From contig JAGWYJ010000019.1 in the NCBI GenBank assembly GCA_018969425.1, positions 1-59,126 of the forward strand: a stretch of DNA of 59,126 nt. Direction: 5' to 3'. This DNA is from Alphaproteobacteria bacterium. Lineage in GTDB: Bacteria; Pseudomonadota; Alphaproteobacteria; Caulobacterales; Hyphomonadaceae. Under the pieces are notes generated by a model. It was not told the DNA's origin and did not search any database. It was given only the letters and a program-made list of their open reading frames with translations. The position numbers and the translations under genes were made by a program. Positions 33,301 to 42,439 of the stretch are shown in pieces. Position 1 is the stretch's first letter. The number at the start of each line of letters is the position of its first letter.

Positions 33301-36300
33301 ATGACGGCTCTCCTTGCGGAAAATCGCATGTCCGAACTGTCCCCTCAGCCATCTGATCAGCCCTCGACATGGATTCTGAAACGAATTCTCGAGACCTACC
33401 TGGCGCTGGGACTGTCTCAGGCAGACGCCATCTCCCGCCTTCCGGCAGAAGAGGACATCAGCGTCCTGCGGTCGACATTCGCCAAGCGGCCCCCGACGAA
33501 AATTCTTGAGGTCGGGGCCGGCCCCGGAGCCTTTCACATAGCTCTGGCGCTCGCTTTCCCTGACGCCCGCCTGCATCTGCTCGAAGCGGAAGGACCGGCG
33601 TCGGATGGACAGATATCGACCCCCGCCGCCCCGGCCCTGCCGCCCCACGCAATGTCCCCACTGGCCTTATCAGCGGCCGTAGCGCGAAAAATGGGCCTTG
33701 ATCCGCGCATGACGATTTGGACCGGGATGTTTGCAGCTCTCGATCAGAGTCATGAGCCAAGCGCACTGACCAAAGACAAGCCACGTCTCTCAGGACCCGA
33801 AATCTGTTCCTCTGAAGGGCCATTCGATCTCATCGTCATCGGCGGATCGCGATCTGCAGAAGCAAGAGCGGCCGACCTGCGTCTGGCAGTCAGCGCACTT
33901 GCCCCTGAGGGAGTCGTCGCCAACCTCGGTTCAATGGGAACGAATGGTGCGCCAGCCCGGGCGGCGGTGTTTGATCTCCTGCGCTACAACAAGGACTTCT
34001 ACTATCTGCATGCGCCAATCCGAGAGGGTCGGGGCGGAACGGGACTCCTGAGGCATAAGTCTGCCGGATGGTTTCCTGGCGTACCCCATCCGAGCCCCTC
34101 GACTGGCGAGACCGACACGCAGGAGACCAGAGAAGCTCTGGCGCGCCTTGCTGCAGCGACTTTTGGCGACCGCCCTGTTCTCGAAATCTCCGCTGGCGCG
34201 CCCGTTCTGGGTGCGAACTTCCGCGCAATCGGAGGGGCGACCCGCACTGTTCGGCTCGCGACAGCCGATTGGGAGGCTCGATTCTTCGACCCGCTGCTCA
34301 ACCAGATCATAACAGCTCTGGATCAAATGCCAGGAGCGGCGCTTTTCAGCGCTGACCTCTGCGACTTCGCCTCTGATGAGTTTCTTGCACGCCTGCTTTC
34401 GCGCGTAAGTGAGCGAGGAGGTTGCATGATGGTATGTGTGACACCGCCGGGTGAAGCAGGGATCGCAGGAGTGGCCTCAAGACCAGCGGCCCGCATCGTC
34501 GACATCGCTGCCAGCCAGGGCCTCAGGTCCTACTCGACCGCAAGCCTGGCGGCTGATGCGACCCTTGCTCACGCCCTCAGCGACAGCACACGCTATGCGA
34601 TCCGCCTCTTGATCGCCCCGACCCCTGACTGGAGAGACGGCGCAGGCCGGCCCCTTGAGGAGCTTAACCCCGTCAGCGTCGCCCGTCGCGAACAGGCTGA
34701 ACTCCAGCGTCTGCACGCAAACGCCACGCTGACCGCACGCCTGCAAACCGAGACCAGGGCTCGCAATGAAGCTGAGAGCACAAGGGACGCTCTTCGCGCT
34801 CGTCTGGAAGCGTTTCAGGAAGCCTCTGCCCAGGAAGCCGCCCGCAAAGAGGCGATGCTTGAGAGCCTGCGGTCCGAGTGTGCTCGGCTCAGCGCTCTGA
34901 ACCTCGCTCTGGCGGCGGCGCAGTCCCTGGCGGAGCAGTCGCTTCAGGACGAACGAAGCGCTTTCGAGATCAAATTGCGTGAGGAAAAGGCGCGATCTGA
35001 AGACCTGTCTGTACGCCATCAGATAGCGCTGAGGACCGTGAACGACGAAGCCGAACGACGAGTCCATGAGCTCCAGTCAACACTTGCGGCAGAGCGATCC
35101 GCCCTTGGCGCTGAACGCCAGGCCCGTGCGGAGCTGGAGATCGCCGCAGGTCTCGACCGCGCAAGGCTGGACGCCGATCTTCGGACGGAACGACAGAAAG
35201 CGCTCGAAGCCATCGCCACGATCGATGATCTCAAGCGCCTCATTTCAACACACGAGGCGGATCTGGGGGCCGCGGGCGCCCATCTTGCGGCCGTGCTGCA
35301 GGACCTGGACGCCGAGAAAGCCGAAACGGCGCGACTGAAATCTGATCTGGTCCTGAAGTCCGATCAGATCGAAAGCACATTTAGAAAGCAGCAGCAGCTC
35401 GAGGCTCGGGTTCAGGAATTGAGCGCGAAAGCCGCGGAGACCGACGACCTGATCAACTTGCTCGCAGAGCAGGAAACACAGGCCCACGAACGGATCCAGG
35501 CGCTGACTGAGGACAATAACAAGCGCCAGCGCGAGCAGGAAACGCTCGCCGAAGAACTATCCTCTCTTCGTGCGAGGCTGGAGACCGCAGAAGACAAGGA
35601 CTCAGCTGGACGATCCGCCCTTGAAGCAGAGCTCGCTCAGGCCGCCGAGACGGGTCGCGAAATCCGGTCGCGTCTGGATGCTGCGAATCTCGAACTGATC
35701 GCCGCTTCCTGTCGGGAGGAGGATGCGCGCCTCGCCCTGGACGGTTTGAGGGGTCACCTCGGGGTCATGCGTGCTGCGCTGGCGCACTGGAGCCATGCGC
35801 AGGAGACGTTTGAATCCGGACAGCTCTCTTTTCCTGAAACGCAGACACCGGCGGATGCCGGCGGACTGCCGGAACCGGGTCTACTGCCGGATGCGATCAG
35901 ATTTCTGCATGCGGAAGCCGGGGACTTGTCCATGGATCTGGTCGCACAGCTCGCAGCGATAGCGGCCCGCATGTCAGAGATCCGCGCCGAAGCGAACACG
36001 CTCCTTTCGGCGGGAGAAGCCGCACACCAGGCGGGACTTCGCCGCGCTGAACAGGACTTCGCAGACCGCCTGGGCCTTGTGGAGACGGAACTCGCAGAAG
36101 TCGCGGAAGTTGTCTGTGCGAACAGCGACGTCATTCGTTCAATCGCCGGGCTGCTCGATGAAACCGGCGAGGCGAATCAGAGAGGCGATGAAGGCATCCG
36201 GCACAAAGCCGCCGGGGAGGCGACGATCCGCGAGCGACTCCTCGATCAGGGCGCATCTCTTGGAAAACTCCGTGAAGCTCTTGAGAGACGACAAGCCGCT

Positions 36301-36963
36301 GAGCGGGCTCGAACCCACGATCGTTACGATCTGGACAGGAGCCCTGAACCGGGCATCTCGAGCGCCCCTCAGGCGCGCGGACCAAAGCGTGAAGGGGCAT
36401 TGGCCGCCGCTGCAGCCTTTGAACCGCCGGCCAAGCGCCGCTCCCGATCAGGGCCAAGGGACTTTCTTCGAGCCTACCTTGAGACTGTCCGCCTTCTCGA
36501 CGCTCAGAGACGACTGAGACGCGAACTGGCTCATCGGGGATTGAACCCGCTGGTGTTTGACACGCTCCGATACCAGTCCCGATACGACATCTCGCCCTAT
36601 TCCGACCCCCTGCGTCACTACCTGCTTGTGGGAGAGCGACAGGGCTGTTCGCCCGTGGAAGGATTCGATCCGACGTATTACGGCGCTCACATGACGGATG
36701 CTGCGGACTGGAAGGGGTCCCTCCTGTTGCACTTCCTTGAGGAGGGAGCGCGAAAGGGACTGTCGCCAAGCGCATCGCTGCACCCTATCAGCGCTCTTGC
36801 GCGCGAAAGCGGCGTGAGCCCGCTTGAGTACTTCTTTCTTGCTCAAAAAGCCGGACGCATCGCTCCCTCATCCGGTACCCGGACGCCAGGCTCGACCATG
36901 TCTCCCGAAGCGCCAGCCTCAGACGATAGCAAGACGGGAGAGGCTTGCCCTCCCTCAACCTGA
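33301..36963 (+). CDS. Large methyltransferase-like / coiled-coil protein with C-terminal polysaccharide-associated repeat domain
   Basis: A 1220-residue cytoplasmic protein with an unusual build. Residues about 60-240 resemble a SAM-dependent methyltransferase (ILEVGAGPGAFHIALAL, motif-IV-like FDLIVIGG). Residues about 265-450 look like a second Rossmann-type, possibly degenerate methyltransferase domain (VLEISAGAPVLG). Residues about 460-870 are a long Glu/Ala/Arg-rich coiled coil, followed by mixed helical sequence. Residues about 1070-1200 carry tandem segments of the type 'DPLRHYLLVGERQGCSPVEGFDPTYY', known from glycosyltransferases and surface-polysaccharide proteins. A role in polysaccharide modification or chain-length control is a reasonable inference; the substrate is unknown. 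ATG 33328 is an alternative start. Confidence 0.8.
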   Translation: MTALLAENRMSELSPQPSDQPSTWILKRILETYLALGLSQADAISRLPAEEDISVLRSTFAKRPPTKILEVGAGPGAFHIALALAFPDARLHLLEAEGPASDGQISTPAAPALPPHAMSPLALSAAVARKMGLDPRMTIWTGMFAALDQSHEPSALTKDKPRLSGPEICSSEGPFDLIVIGGSRSAEARAADLRLAVSALAPEGVVANLGSMGTNGAPARAAVFDLLRYNKDFYYLHAPIREGRGGTGLLRHKSAGWFPGVPHPSPSTGETDTQETREALARLAAATFGDRPVLEISAGAPVLGANFRAIGGATRTVRLATADWEARFFDPLLNQIITALDQMPGAALFSADLCDFASDEFLARLLSRVSERGGCMMVCVTPPGEAGIAGVASRPAARIVDIAASQGLRSYSTASLAADATLAHALSDSTRYAIRLLIAPTPDWRDGAGRPLEELNPVSVARREQAELQRLHANATLTARLQTETRARNEAESTRDALRARLEAFQEASAQEAARKEAMLESLRSECARLSALNLALAAAQSLAEQSLQDERSAFEIKLREEKARSEDLSVRHQIALRTVNDEAERRVHELQSTLAAERSALGAERQARAELEIAAGLDRARLDADLRTERQKALEAIATIDDLKRLISTHEADLGAAGAHLAAVLQDLDAEKAETARLKSDLVLKSDQIESTFRKQQQLEARVQELSAKAAETDDLINLLAEQETQAHERIQALTEDNNKRQREQETLAEELSSLRARLETAEDKDSAGRSALEAELAQAAETGREIRSRLDAANLELIAASCREEDARLALDGLRGHLGVMRAALAHWSHAQETFESGQLSFPETQTPADAGGLPEPGLLPDAIRFLHAEAGDLSMDLVAQLAAIAARMSEIRAEANTLLSAGEAAHQAGLRRAEQDFADRLGLVETELAEVAEVVCANSDVIRSIAGLLDETGEANQRGDEGIRHKAAGEATIRERLLDQGASLGKLREALERRQAAERARTHDRYDLDRSPEPGISSAPQARGPKREGALAAAAAFEPPAKRRSRSGPRDFLRAYLETVRLLDAQRRLRRELAHRGLNPLVFDTLRYQSRYDISPYSDPLRHYLLVGERQGCSPVEGFDPTYYGAHMTDAADWKGSLLLHFLEEGARKGLSPSASLHPISALARESGVSPLEYFFLAQKAGRIAPSSGTRTPGSTMSPEAPASDDSKTGEACPPST

Positions 36964-36986
36964 GCCGCGGAGGCAGGCTGGAAGCG

Positions 36987-38198
36987 TCAGGCAGCTCGCT
37001 CAAACACGGCAGCCAGTCCCTGTCCGCCGCCGATGCACATCGTCTCGAGACCGTAACGAACCTCACGACGCTTCATCTCATACATGAGATTAGCAAGAAT
37101 TCGTCCCCCCGTGGCGCCGATCGGATGGCCAAGGGAGATACCGGACCCATTCACATTGAGACGATCCCTGTCATCCCAGCCCCATCCCTTCAGAACCGCG
37201 AGAACCTGAGGTGCGAAAGCCTCATTTAGCTCCACAAGGTCGATATCGCTCCAGCCGAGACCTGTTCGCTGGAAGAGCCGGGCGACCGCTGGAACAGGCC
37301 CTATTCCCATTCGCGAGGGCTCACACCCGGCGGCGGCCCAGCCGACGAACCAGCCCATCGGCTCAAGACCCAGCTCCTCAAGCTTGTCCTCAGCCACCAC
37401 GAGACACGCGGCGGCCGCATCATTCTGCTGACTGGCGTTTCCGGCTGTGACCACACCGCCCTTCTCAATCGCCTTGAGGGCGCCAAGCGATTGGGGTGTG
37501 GCGTCTTCTCGAACTCCCTCATCTTTTCGGAAGACGATCGGATCACCCTTTTTCTGAGGTACGGAAACCGGAACCAGCTCCTGATCAAATTTTCCTTCGC
37601 GCCAGGCTGCAGCCGCCCGCTGATGGCTGGCAGCCGCGTATTCGTCGCAGGCCTCACGGGAGATCTGATAGTCCCGCGCCAGATTTTCGGCTGTCTCGAT
37701 CATCCCGGAGATCACCCCGAATCTCGATATCGGCTGAGACATGACGCGCCCCCGGGTGAGACGATCGTGCATAGTCACCGAACCGGATCGCGCCCCGCTT
37801 CTCATGTCGGTCGTATAGTACTCGACATTGCTCATGCTTTCCGCGCCTCCAGCCACGACGACGTCGGCCGCGCCCGTCTGGATCATCATCGCTGCGTCAA
37901 TCACCGACTGCAGACCGCTGCCGCATCGCCGGTCAAGCTGATAGCCGGGAACCGTTATCGGGAGATCCGCCGCAAGCGCGGACCAGCGCGCCAGACACGG
38001 CGCCTCTCCATTTGCATAGCCCTGAGCAAAGATGACGTCGTCAATGCGCTCGGGATCTATCCGGGTCCTGTCAACAAGCGCCCTGAGGGCGACGGCGCCC
38101 AGGTCGCCCGCCTGCATCGAGGACAGCCCCCCCTGAAACTTTCCAACCGCGGTGCGAAGCGGACTGACGATGGCGGCTCGGCGAAGAGAGCGGGTCAT
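36987..38198 (-). CDS. Acetyl-CoA C-acyltransferase (thiolase)
   Basis: A thiolase of 403 residues, either biosynthetic (acetoacetyl-CoA) or degradative. The nucleophile is Cys92 in DRRCGSG. The second half has NEAFAPQ, the catalytic His358 in GHPIGATG, and Cys388 in CIGGGQG. The N-terminal AAIVSPLRTAVGKFQGGL is typical of degradative thiolases that accept longer or branched acyl groups, but specificity is not readable. It is divergent from the acyl-CoA dehydrogenase operon at 38333 across 134 bp, and the shared region suggests joint regulation. Confidence 0.92.
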   Translation of the reverse strand: MTRSLRRAAIVSPLRTAVGKFQGGLSSMQAGDLGAVALRALVDRTRIDPERIDDVIFAQGYANGEAPCLARWSALAADLPITVPGYQLDRRCGSGLQSVIDAAMMIQTGAADVVVAGGAESMSNVEYYTTDMRSGARSGSVTMHDRLTRGRVMSQPISRFGVISGMIETAENLARDYQISREACDEYAAASHQRAAAAWREGKFDQELVPVSVPQKKGDPIVFRKDEGVREDATPQSLGALKAIEKGGVVTAGNASQQNDAAAACLVVAEDKLEELGLEPMGWFVGWAAAGCEPSRMGIGPVPAVARLFQRTGLGWSDIDLVELNEAFAPQVLAVLKGWGWDDRDRLNVNGSGISLGHPIGATGGRILANLMYEMKRREVRYGLETMCIGGGQGLAAVFERAA

Positions 38199-38332
38199 AT
38201 GAGTGTCTCAACGATTATGGCCGGATCGACATCGCCCGGACCGGAAATGAAGGCCTCTACATTATCGCTCAAACGAGATGACGCCAGCCCCCGCTTGATG
38301 CAGATTGAGCGCCGATCTCTCAAGGTGCCGTC

Positions 38333-39490
38333 ATGCTCCAGGAACCGTCCCACTCAGATATACGTCACGCCGTACGCCGGCTGTGCGCAAGGTTTCCCGG
38401 AGACTATTGGAGACGGCTGGACAGGGACAGGATCTATCCGACCGAGTTCGTACAGGCTCTGACTGAAGCGGGATATCTCTCTGTCCTGATCCCGGAGGCA
38501 TATGGCGGAGCCGGCCTGGGGTTGGGGGCCGCCTGCGCCGTGCTTGAGGAAATTCATCGTTCGGGGGCCAATGGAGCCGCCTGCCACGCCCAGATGTACA
38601 CAATGGGAACTCTTCTGCGTCATGGCTCACCCGAACAGAAGGATGCGATCCTCCCGAAAGTCGCCTCGGGCGAGTTGAGGCTCCAGGCGTTCGGGGTCAC
38701 CGAGCCGGGAAGCGGGACCGACACGACACGCATCCAGACTTTCGCCCGGCGTCACGGAGACCGTTACATCATCAACGGTCAGAAAATCTGGATCAGTCGG
38801 GCCGAACACTCAGACCTGATGATTCTTCTGTGCCGCACATCCCCGCGGGATGACGCTGGAAAAGCGACGGACGGAATGAGCGTGCTGCTGATTGACATGC
38901 GGGAGGCGGTAGGCCGCGGCCTGACCGTGCGGCCAGTCAGAACCATGATCAATCACGCAACGACGGAATTGTTCTTCGACAATCTCGAAGTTCCAGCGTC
39001 CAGCCTCATCGGACAGGAAGGACAGGGATTCAAGTATATCCTCGATGGCATGAACGCCGAACGCATACTCATAGCGGCCGAATGTATAGGAGATGGCCGG
39101 TTCTTCATTGATCGTGCGGCGGCCTATGCCCGCGACCGCTCCGTGTTCGGTCGTCCAATAGGTGAAAATCAGGGTGTCCAGTTTCCGATCGCACGTGCGC
39201 ATGTCCAGGTGACCGCCGCAAATCTCATGGTCGAACGAGCCGCTGATCTTTTCGAGGCAAGACAGCCGTGCGGCTCGGAGGCCAACATGGCGAAGATGAC
39301 AGCCTCCGAAGCGTCATGGATGGCGGCGGATGTCTGCCTGCAGACACATGGCGGATTCGGTTTCGCCGAGGACTACGACATCGAACGCAAGTTTCGTGAG
39401 ACCCGCCTATATCAGGTGGCCCCCATTTCAACCAACCTCATCCTCAGTCACGTGGCGACTCACGTGCTGGGCCTGCCGAAGTCATTCTGA
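38333..39490 (+). CDS. Acyl-CoA dehydrogenase, first gene of the itaconate-type operon
   Basis: A FAD flavoprotein of 385 residues. It has AFGVTEPGSGTDTTRIQT (substrate/FAD loop), GQKIWISRAEHSDLM, NMAKMTASEASWMAADVCLQTHGGFGFAEDYDIER and the C-terminal TRLYQVAPISTNLIL. The C-terminal position where many acyl-CoA dehydrogenases place the catalytic Glu (YEGTSE) reads VAPIST, so the base must lie elsewhere or the enzyme belongs to the subgroup with this tail. AAGGTG precedes ATG 38333. The stop overlaps the next start by one base (TGATG). From context, methylsuccinyl-CoA or another C5 dicarboxyl-CoA is a candidate substrate; this is inference. Confidence 0.9.
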   Translation: MLQEPSHSDIRHAVRRLCARFPGDYWRRLDRDRIYPTEFVQALTEAGYLSVLIPEAYGGAGLGLGAACAVLEEIHRSGANGAACHAQMYTMGTLLRHGSPEQKDAILPKVASGELRLQAFGVTEPGSGTDTTRIQTFARRHGDRYIINGQKIWISRAEHSDLMILLCRTSPRDDAGKATDGMSVLLIDMREAVGRGLTVRPVRTMINHATTELFFDNLEVPASSLIGQEGQGFKYILDGMNAERILIAAECIGDGRFFIDRAAAYARDRSVFGRPIGENQGVQFPIARAHVQVTAANLMVERAADLFEARQPCGSEANMAKMTASEASWMAADVCLQTHGGFGFAEDYDIERKFRETRLYQVAPISTNLILSHVATHVLGLPKSF

Positions 39491-40320
39491 TGAAAATACA
39501 GCCGGATGCGTGGATCGGTCGTCAGGAAATCCGGACCGAGAGAGTGGAGCGGGAACCGTTCCGGCGACTTCGGGCGATGTTGAATCAGGACCCTGACGAA
39601 TCAGTGGACGTCCTGCCCCCGCTAGGACACTGGCTATGCTTCCTTCCGGATGCGCGGCAATCGGCTCTAGGCCCGGACGGACATCCTGGGAACGGAAACT
39701 TCCTGCCGGATTTCGGCCTCCCGATGAGAATGTGGGCAGGCAGCCGACTGACTTATTCACACCCCATTCGCATCGGTGAGGACATCACACGCACCTCGAC
39801 ACTCGTCAGCGTCGAGGAGAAGACGGGGCGCACAGGACCTCTGGCGTTCGTGACTGTTCGAAACGAGCTCCGGGCAGGAGATCAGGGTCGGCTGACCGAA
39901 GAACTCGACATCGTGTTCCGCGACCGGAGCGGACAGGGTCGGCTGCCGCCCGGTGAGCCTAAATCGCCCGGAGAGACGGTGCGGACGGTCCAGCCGGAAA
40001 CCTCCCTCCTCTTCCGTTACTCCGCACTGACATTTAACTCGCACCGCATCCACTATGACCGAGACTACGCTGTTAAAGAGGAAGGATACCCAGGACTGGT
40101 CGTCCATGGCCCTCTTCTCGCAACACTGCTGATGGATCACTTTATCTCGGCCAAGCCGGGTGAGACGATCCGGACATTCGAGTTTCGCGCCCGCAGGCCG
40201 ATTTTCGATCAGGCCCCATTCACCCTTCACCTGACCTCCACGTCACAGGGCGCCGAACTCTGGGCTGCAGGACCTGACCAATGTCCAGCAATGACGGCGG
40301 AGGTGACGACTTGTCGTTAA
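39490..40320 (+). CDS. MaoC/HTD2-like hydratase, itaconyl-CoA or mesaconyl-C4-CoA hydratase type (RipB/Ich-like)
   Basis: A 276-residue double-hotdog hydratase. The N-terminal half has PLGHWLCFLPDARQSALGPDGHP and GLPMRMWAGSRL. The C-terminal half has the active-site run FRYSALTFNSHRIHYDRDYA followed by EGYPGLVVHGPLLATLL, diagnostic for the mesaconyl-C4-CoA/itaconyl-CoA hydratase branch of FAS1-like dehydratases. The reaction expected is hydration to citramalyl-CoA. It is embedded between an acyl-CoA dehydrogenase (1-base overlap) and a CitE-like lyase (overlapping start), and the next gene is a CoA-transferase, the set known as RipABC or Ict-Ich-Ccl. Confidence 0.85.
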   Translation: MKIQPDAWIGRQEIRTERVEREPFRRLRAMLNQDPDESVDVLPPLGHWLCFLPDARQSALGPDGHPGNGNFLPDFGLPMRMWAGSRLTYSHPIRIGEDITRTSTLVSVEEKTGRTGPLAFVTVRNELRAGDQGRLTEELDIVFRDRSGQGRLPPGEPKSPGETVRTVQPETSLLFRYSALTFNSHRIHYDRDYAVKEEGYPGLVVHGPLLATLLMDHFISAKPGETIRTFEFRARRPIFDQAPFTLHLTSTSQGAELWAAGPDQCPAMTAEVTTCR

Positions 40321-41168
40321 GAACGTGCTGGAGATCGCTTCTCTTTGTTCCGGCCAATGCGCCGCGGAGATGGGAGAAGGCCCACCTGCGGGGCGCCGAC
40401 GCGGTGATCATAGACCTCGAGGATTCGATCCAGCCGGAGGCGAAATCAGAGGCGCGCGCGCTTGTAGGGCCGGCCGTCGACCATCTTTCCCATCAGGGAA
40501 TGTCCACCCTTGTTCGGATCAACAATGATCCGCATCGGATAGAAGGCGATCTCGACGAGGCCATTCGATCTGGCCTCGCAGCGGTGATGCTCCCCAAGGC
40601 GTCCGGTCCAGAGCAGATCCGGCGGCTGGGACAGGAGATACGTCGCCGGGAACGAGATCGCGGGCTCATGAACGGTCAGATCGGCGTGCTTGCGGTGATC
40701 GAAGATCCGCTAGCGCTCGAATCAGCAAGTGCGATGGCGGCATGCGATGAGCTGGTCGGGCTTGCGCTTGGCGGTGAAGATTTCGCACTTGCTCTCGGGC
40801 GTGCGCCGACACCGGCATGCCTCGATCTTGCATGCGCCATGACGGCATACGCCGCCCGAGCGCGCGGACTCATGGCGATAGGGATGAGCTGCGGTATAGG
40901 AAACTATAAGGATCTAGACGAGTGGAGTGCGCACGCACGGAACGCTTACGCGATGGGAATGACCGGCGCGCTCGCGATTCACCCAGACCAAATTCCGCCC
41001 CTGAACGCCGCCTTCGGACCGACAGAGACGGAGCTGAGCGAGGCCGAGGACATCATCTCGGCCTGGGAGAAGCGGACATCCGACGTCTTCTCCCTCAACG
41101 GGCGAATGATCGACCAGCCTATCGTAGAACGGGCCCGGCGACTGATCCGACAGCGTAATCCTGGATGA
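40281..41168 (+). CDS. CitE-like CoA-ester lyase, (S)-citramalyl-CoA lyase type (RipC/Ccl-like)
   Basis: A HpcH/HpaI-citrate lyase beta family TIM barrel. The N-terminal RSLLFVPANAPRRWEKA, AVIIDLEDSIQPEAK and ALGGEDFALALG contain the metal-binding Glu/Asp and substrate Arg positions. Context predicts cleavage of citramalyl-CoA to acetyl-CoA and pyruvate. The start is ambiguous: ATG 40281 overlaps the previous gene by 40 nt, whereas TTG 40311 has an ideal GGAGG (40299-40303) 7 nt upstream and would begin just before the conserved RSLLFVPA. The stop overlaps the next start by 4 nt (ATGA). Confidence 0.88.
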   Translation: MSSNDGGGDDLSLRTCWRSLLFVPANAPRRWEKAHLRGADAVIIDLEDSIQPEAKSEARALVGPAVDHLSHQGMSTLVRINNDPHRIEGDLDEAIRSGLAAVMLPKASGPEQIRRLGQEIRRRERDRGLMNGQIGVLAVIEDPLALESASAMAACDELVGLALGGEDFALALGRAPTPACLDLACAMTAYAARARGLMAIGMSCGIGNYKDLDEWSAHARNAYAMGMTGALAIHPDQIPPLNAAFGPTETELSEAEDIISAWEKRTSDVFSLNGRMIDQPIVERARRLIRQRNPG

Positions 41169-42439
41169 AGTCGATCGCGCCAGACGAGGCGCTCTCCCTG
41201 CTGAAACCTGGAATGCGTATCTTTCTCCAGGGCGCGACAGGCGAACCCGAAGCATTCTCAGAGGCGATCGAGCATTATCGGGAAACGCTCGAAGGCGTGG
41301 AGATCTGGTCCTGCCTGCTCCCGGGAATCAACACGTTTGACTACGGATCGACCCGCTCACTCGTGCGCCTGGTCACCTTTATGGCGAGCCCGAGCCTACG
41401 GCGATCGGTAGAGAGTGGGCGGACCAGAGTCATTGAGCTTCCCTACTCCCAGATCGCACGGCGTTTGCAGGGTGCTTCTTTTGATCTCGCCATCCTTCAG
41501 CTGTCCCCACCCGACCATGAAGGACGATGCGGCTTCTCGATTTCGTCCGACTTCGGCCCCCTGGTCTGGAAGCAGGCCGGAAAGACCCTCGCCATTATCA
41601 ATAGAGCCGCGCCGAGGCTCGCACGATCGGCGTCCTTGCCAACTTCGGCAATCGACTACGTCTGGGATTGCGACAGACCCATGAAGACATCGCGGTCCCA
41701 GCGCCCCAGGTCGCCTGAAATAGCAACGATCGGAGCGATTTGCGCGGGCCTGATCCCAGACGGGGCAACGGTGGAATCCGGGCTTGGAGAGGTCCCGGGC
41801 GCGGCGATCGCCGCCCTGAGAAACCACCGCAACCTGATTATCCATACCGGAATGATCACGCCGGAATATCGAGATCTCGCAGAGGCCGGAGCGCTGCACG
41901 GCGAAAGCCTGCACCGCGCGGGCATCGCGTGGGGGGACGATGCCTTCTACCGGTGGCTAGAGGCGACTGATATGGTCTCGTTTCACTCTGCGGATGTGAC
42001 CCATGACGCCGCGCTGATCGGGACTCTTCCTGCCTTCCACGCTGTCAACTCGGCGGTCGAGGTTGACCTGTTCGGACAGGCCAATCTTCAGTGGCGGGAC
42101 GGTATTCGCGTTAGCAGCATCGGCGGCGCTCCGGACTTCATGGCCGGATCCCGGATCTCCCAGGGTGGGCGTTCCATCATCGCGCTCCCATCAGAGACGG
42201 AGGCGGGAGCGTCCCGGATCGTCTCGAAGCTCTCCTGCCCGACCATATCGATCCCCGCTCACGAGACTGACACCATTGTCACGGAGCATGGATACGCCCA
42301 GACGAGAGGGCTTGATCTCGAGGCCAGAGCGCGCGCCCTGATCGCGCTCGCCGCTCCACGACATAGAGAAACGCTCGAACGGGAATGGCGAGACATGACA
42401 CGCCAAGGGGCCGCGGGCCTGCCGAGACAAATCCCTTAG
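41165..42439 (+). CDS. Family I CoA-transferase/acetyl-CoA hydrolase-like (RipA/Ict-like), atypical active site
   Basis: A 424-residue homologue of 4-hydroxybutyrate/itaconate CoA-transferases. It keeps GLGEVPGAAIAALRNHRNL, VNSAVEVDLFGQ, SIGGAPDFMAGSRISQGGRSIIALP and VTEHGYAQTRGLDLEARA. The segment that normally reads H-S-E-M and carries the catalytic Glu instead reads HTGM (residues 227-230), so the usual covalent glutamyl-CoA intermediate looks impossible at that position. It may be a divergent transferase, a hydrolase, or use another Glu (Glu204 in VESGLG is nearby in sequence). It is the last gene of the operon, translation-coupled to the lyase, and its stop overlaps the convergent acylase gene by 4 bp. 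Confidence 0.82.
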   Translation: MKSIAPDEALSLLKPGMRIFLQGATGEPEAFSEAIEHYRETLEGVEIWSCLLPGINTFDYGSTRSLVRLVTFMASPSLRRSVESGRTRVIELPYSQIARRLQGASFDLAILQLSPPDHEGRCGFSISSDFGPLVWKQAGKTLAIINRAAPRLARSASLPTSAIDYVWDCDRPMKTSRSQRPRSPEIATIGAICAGLIPDGATVESGLGEVPGAAIAALRNHRNLIIHTGMITPEYRDLAEAGALHGESLHRAGIAWGDDAFYRWLEATDMVSFHSADVTHDAALIGTLPAFHAVNSAVEVDLFGQANLQWRDGIRVSSIGGAPDFMAGSRISQGGRSIIALPSETEAGASRIVSKLSCPTISIPAHETDTIVTEHGYAQTRGLDLEARARALIALAAPRHRETLEREWRDMTRQGAAGLPRQIP

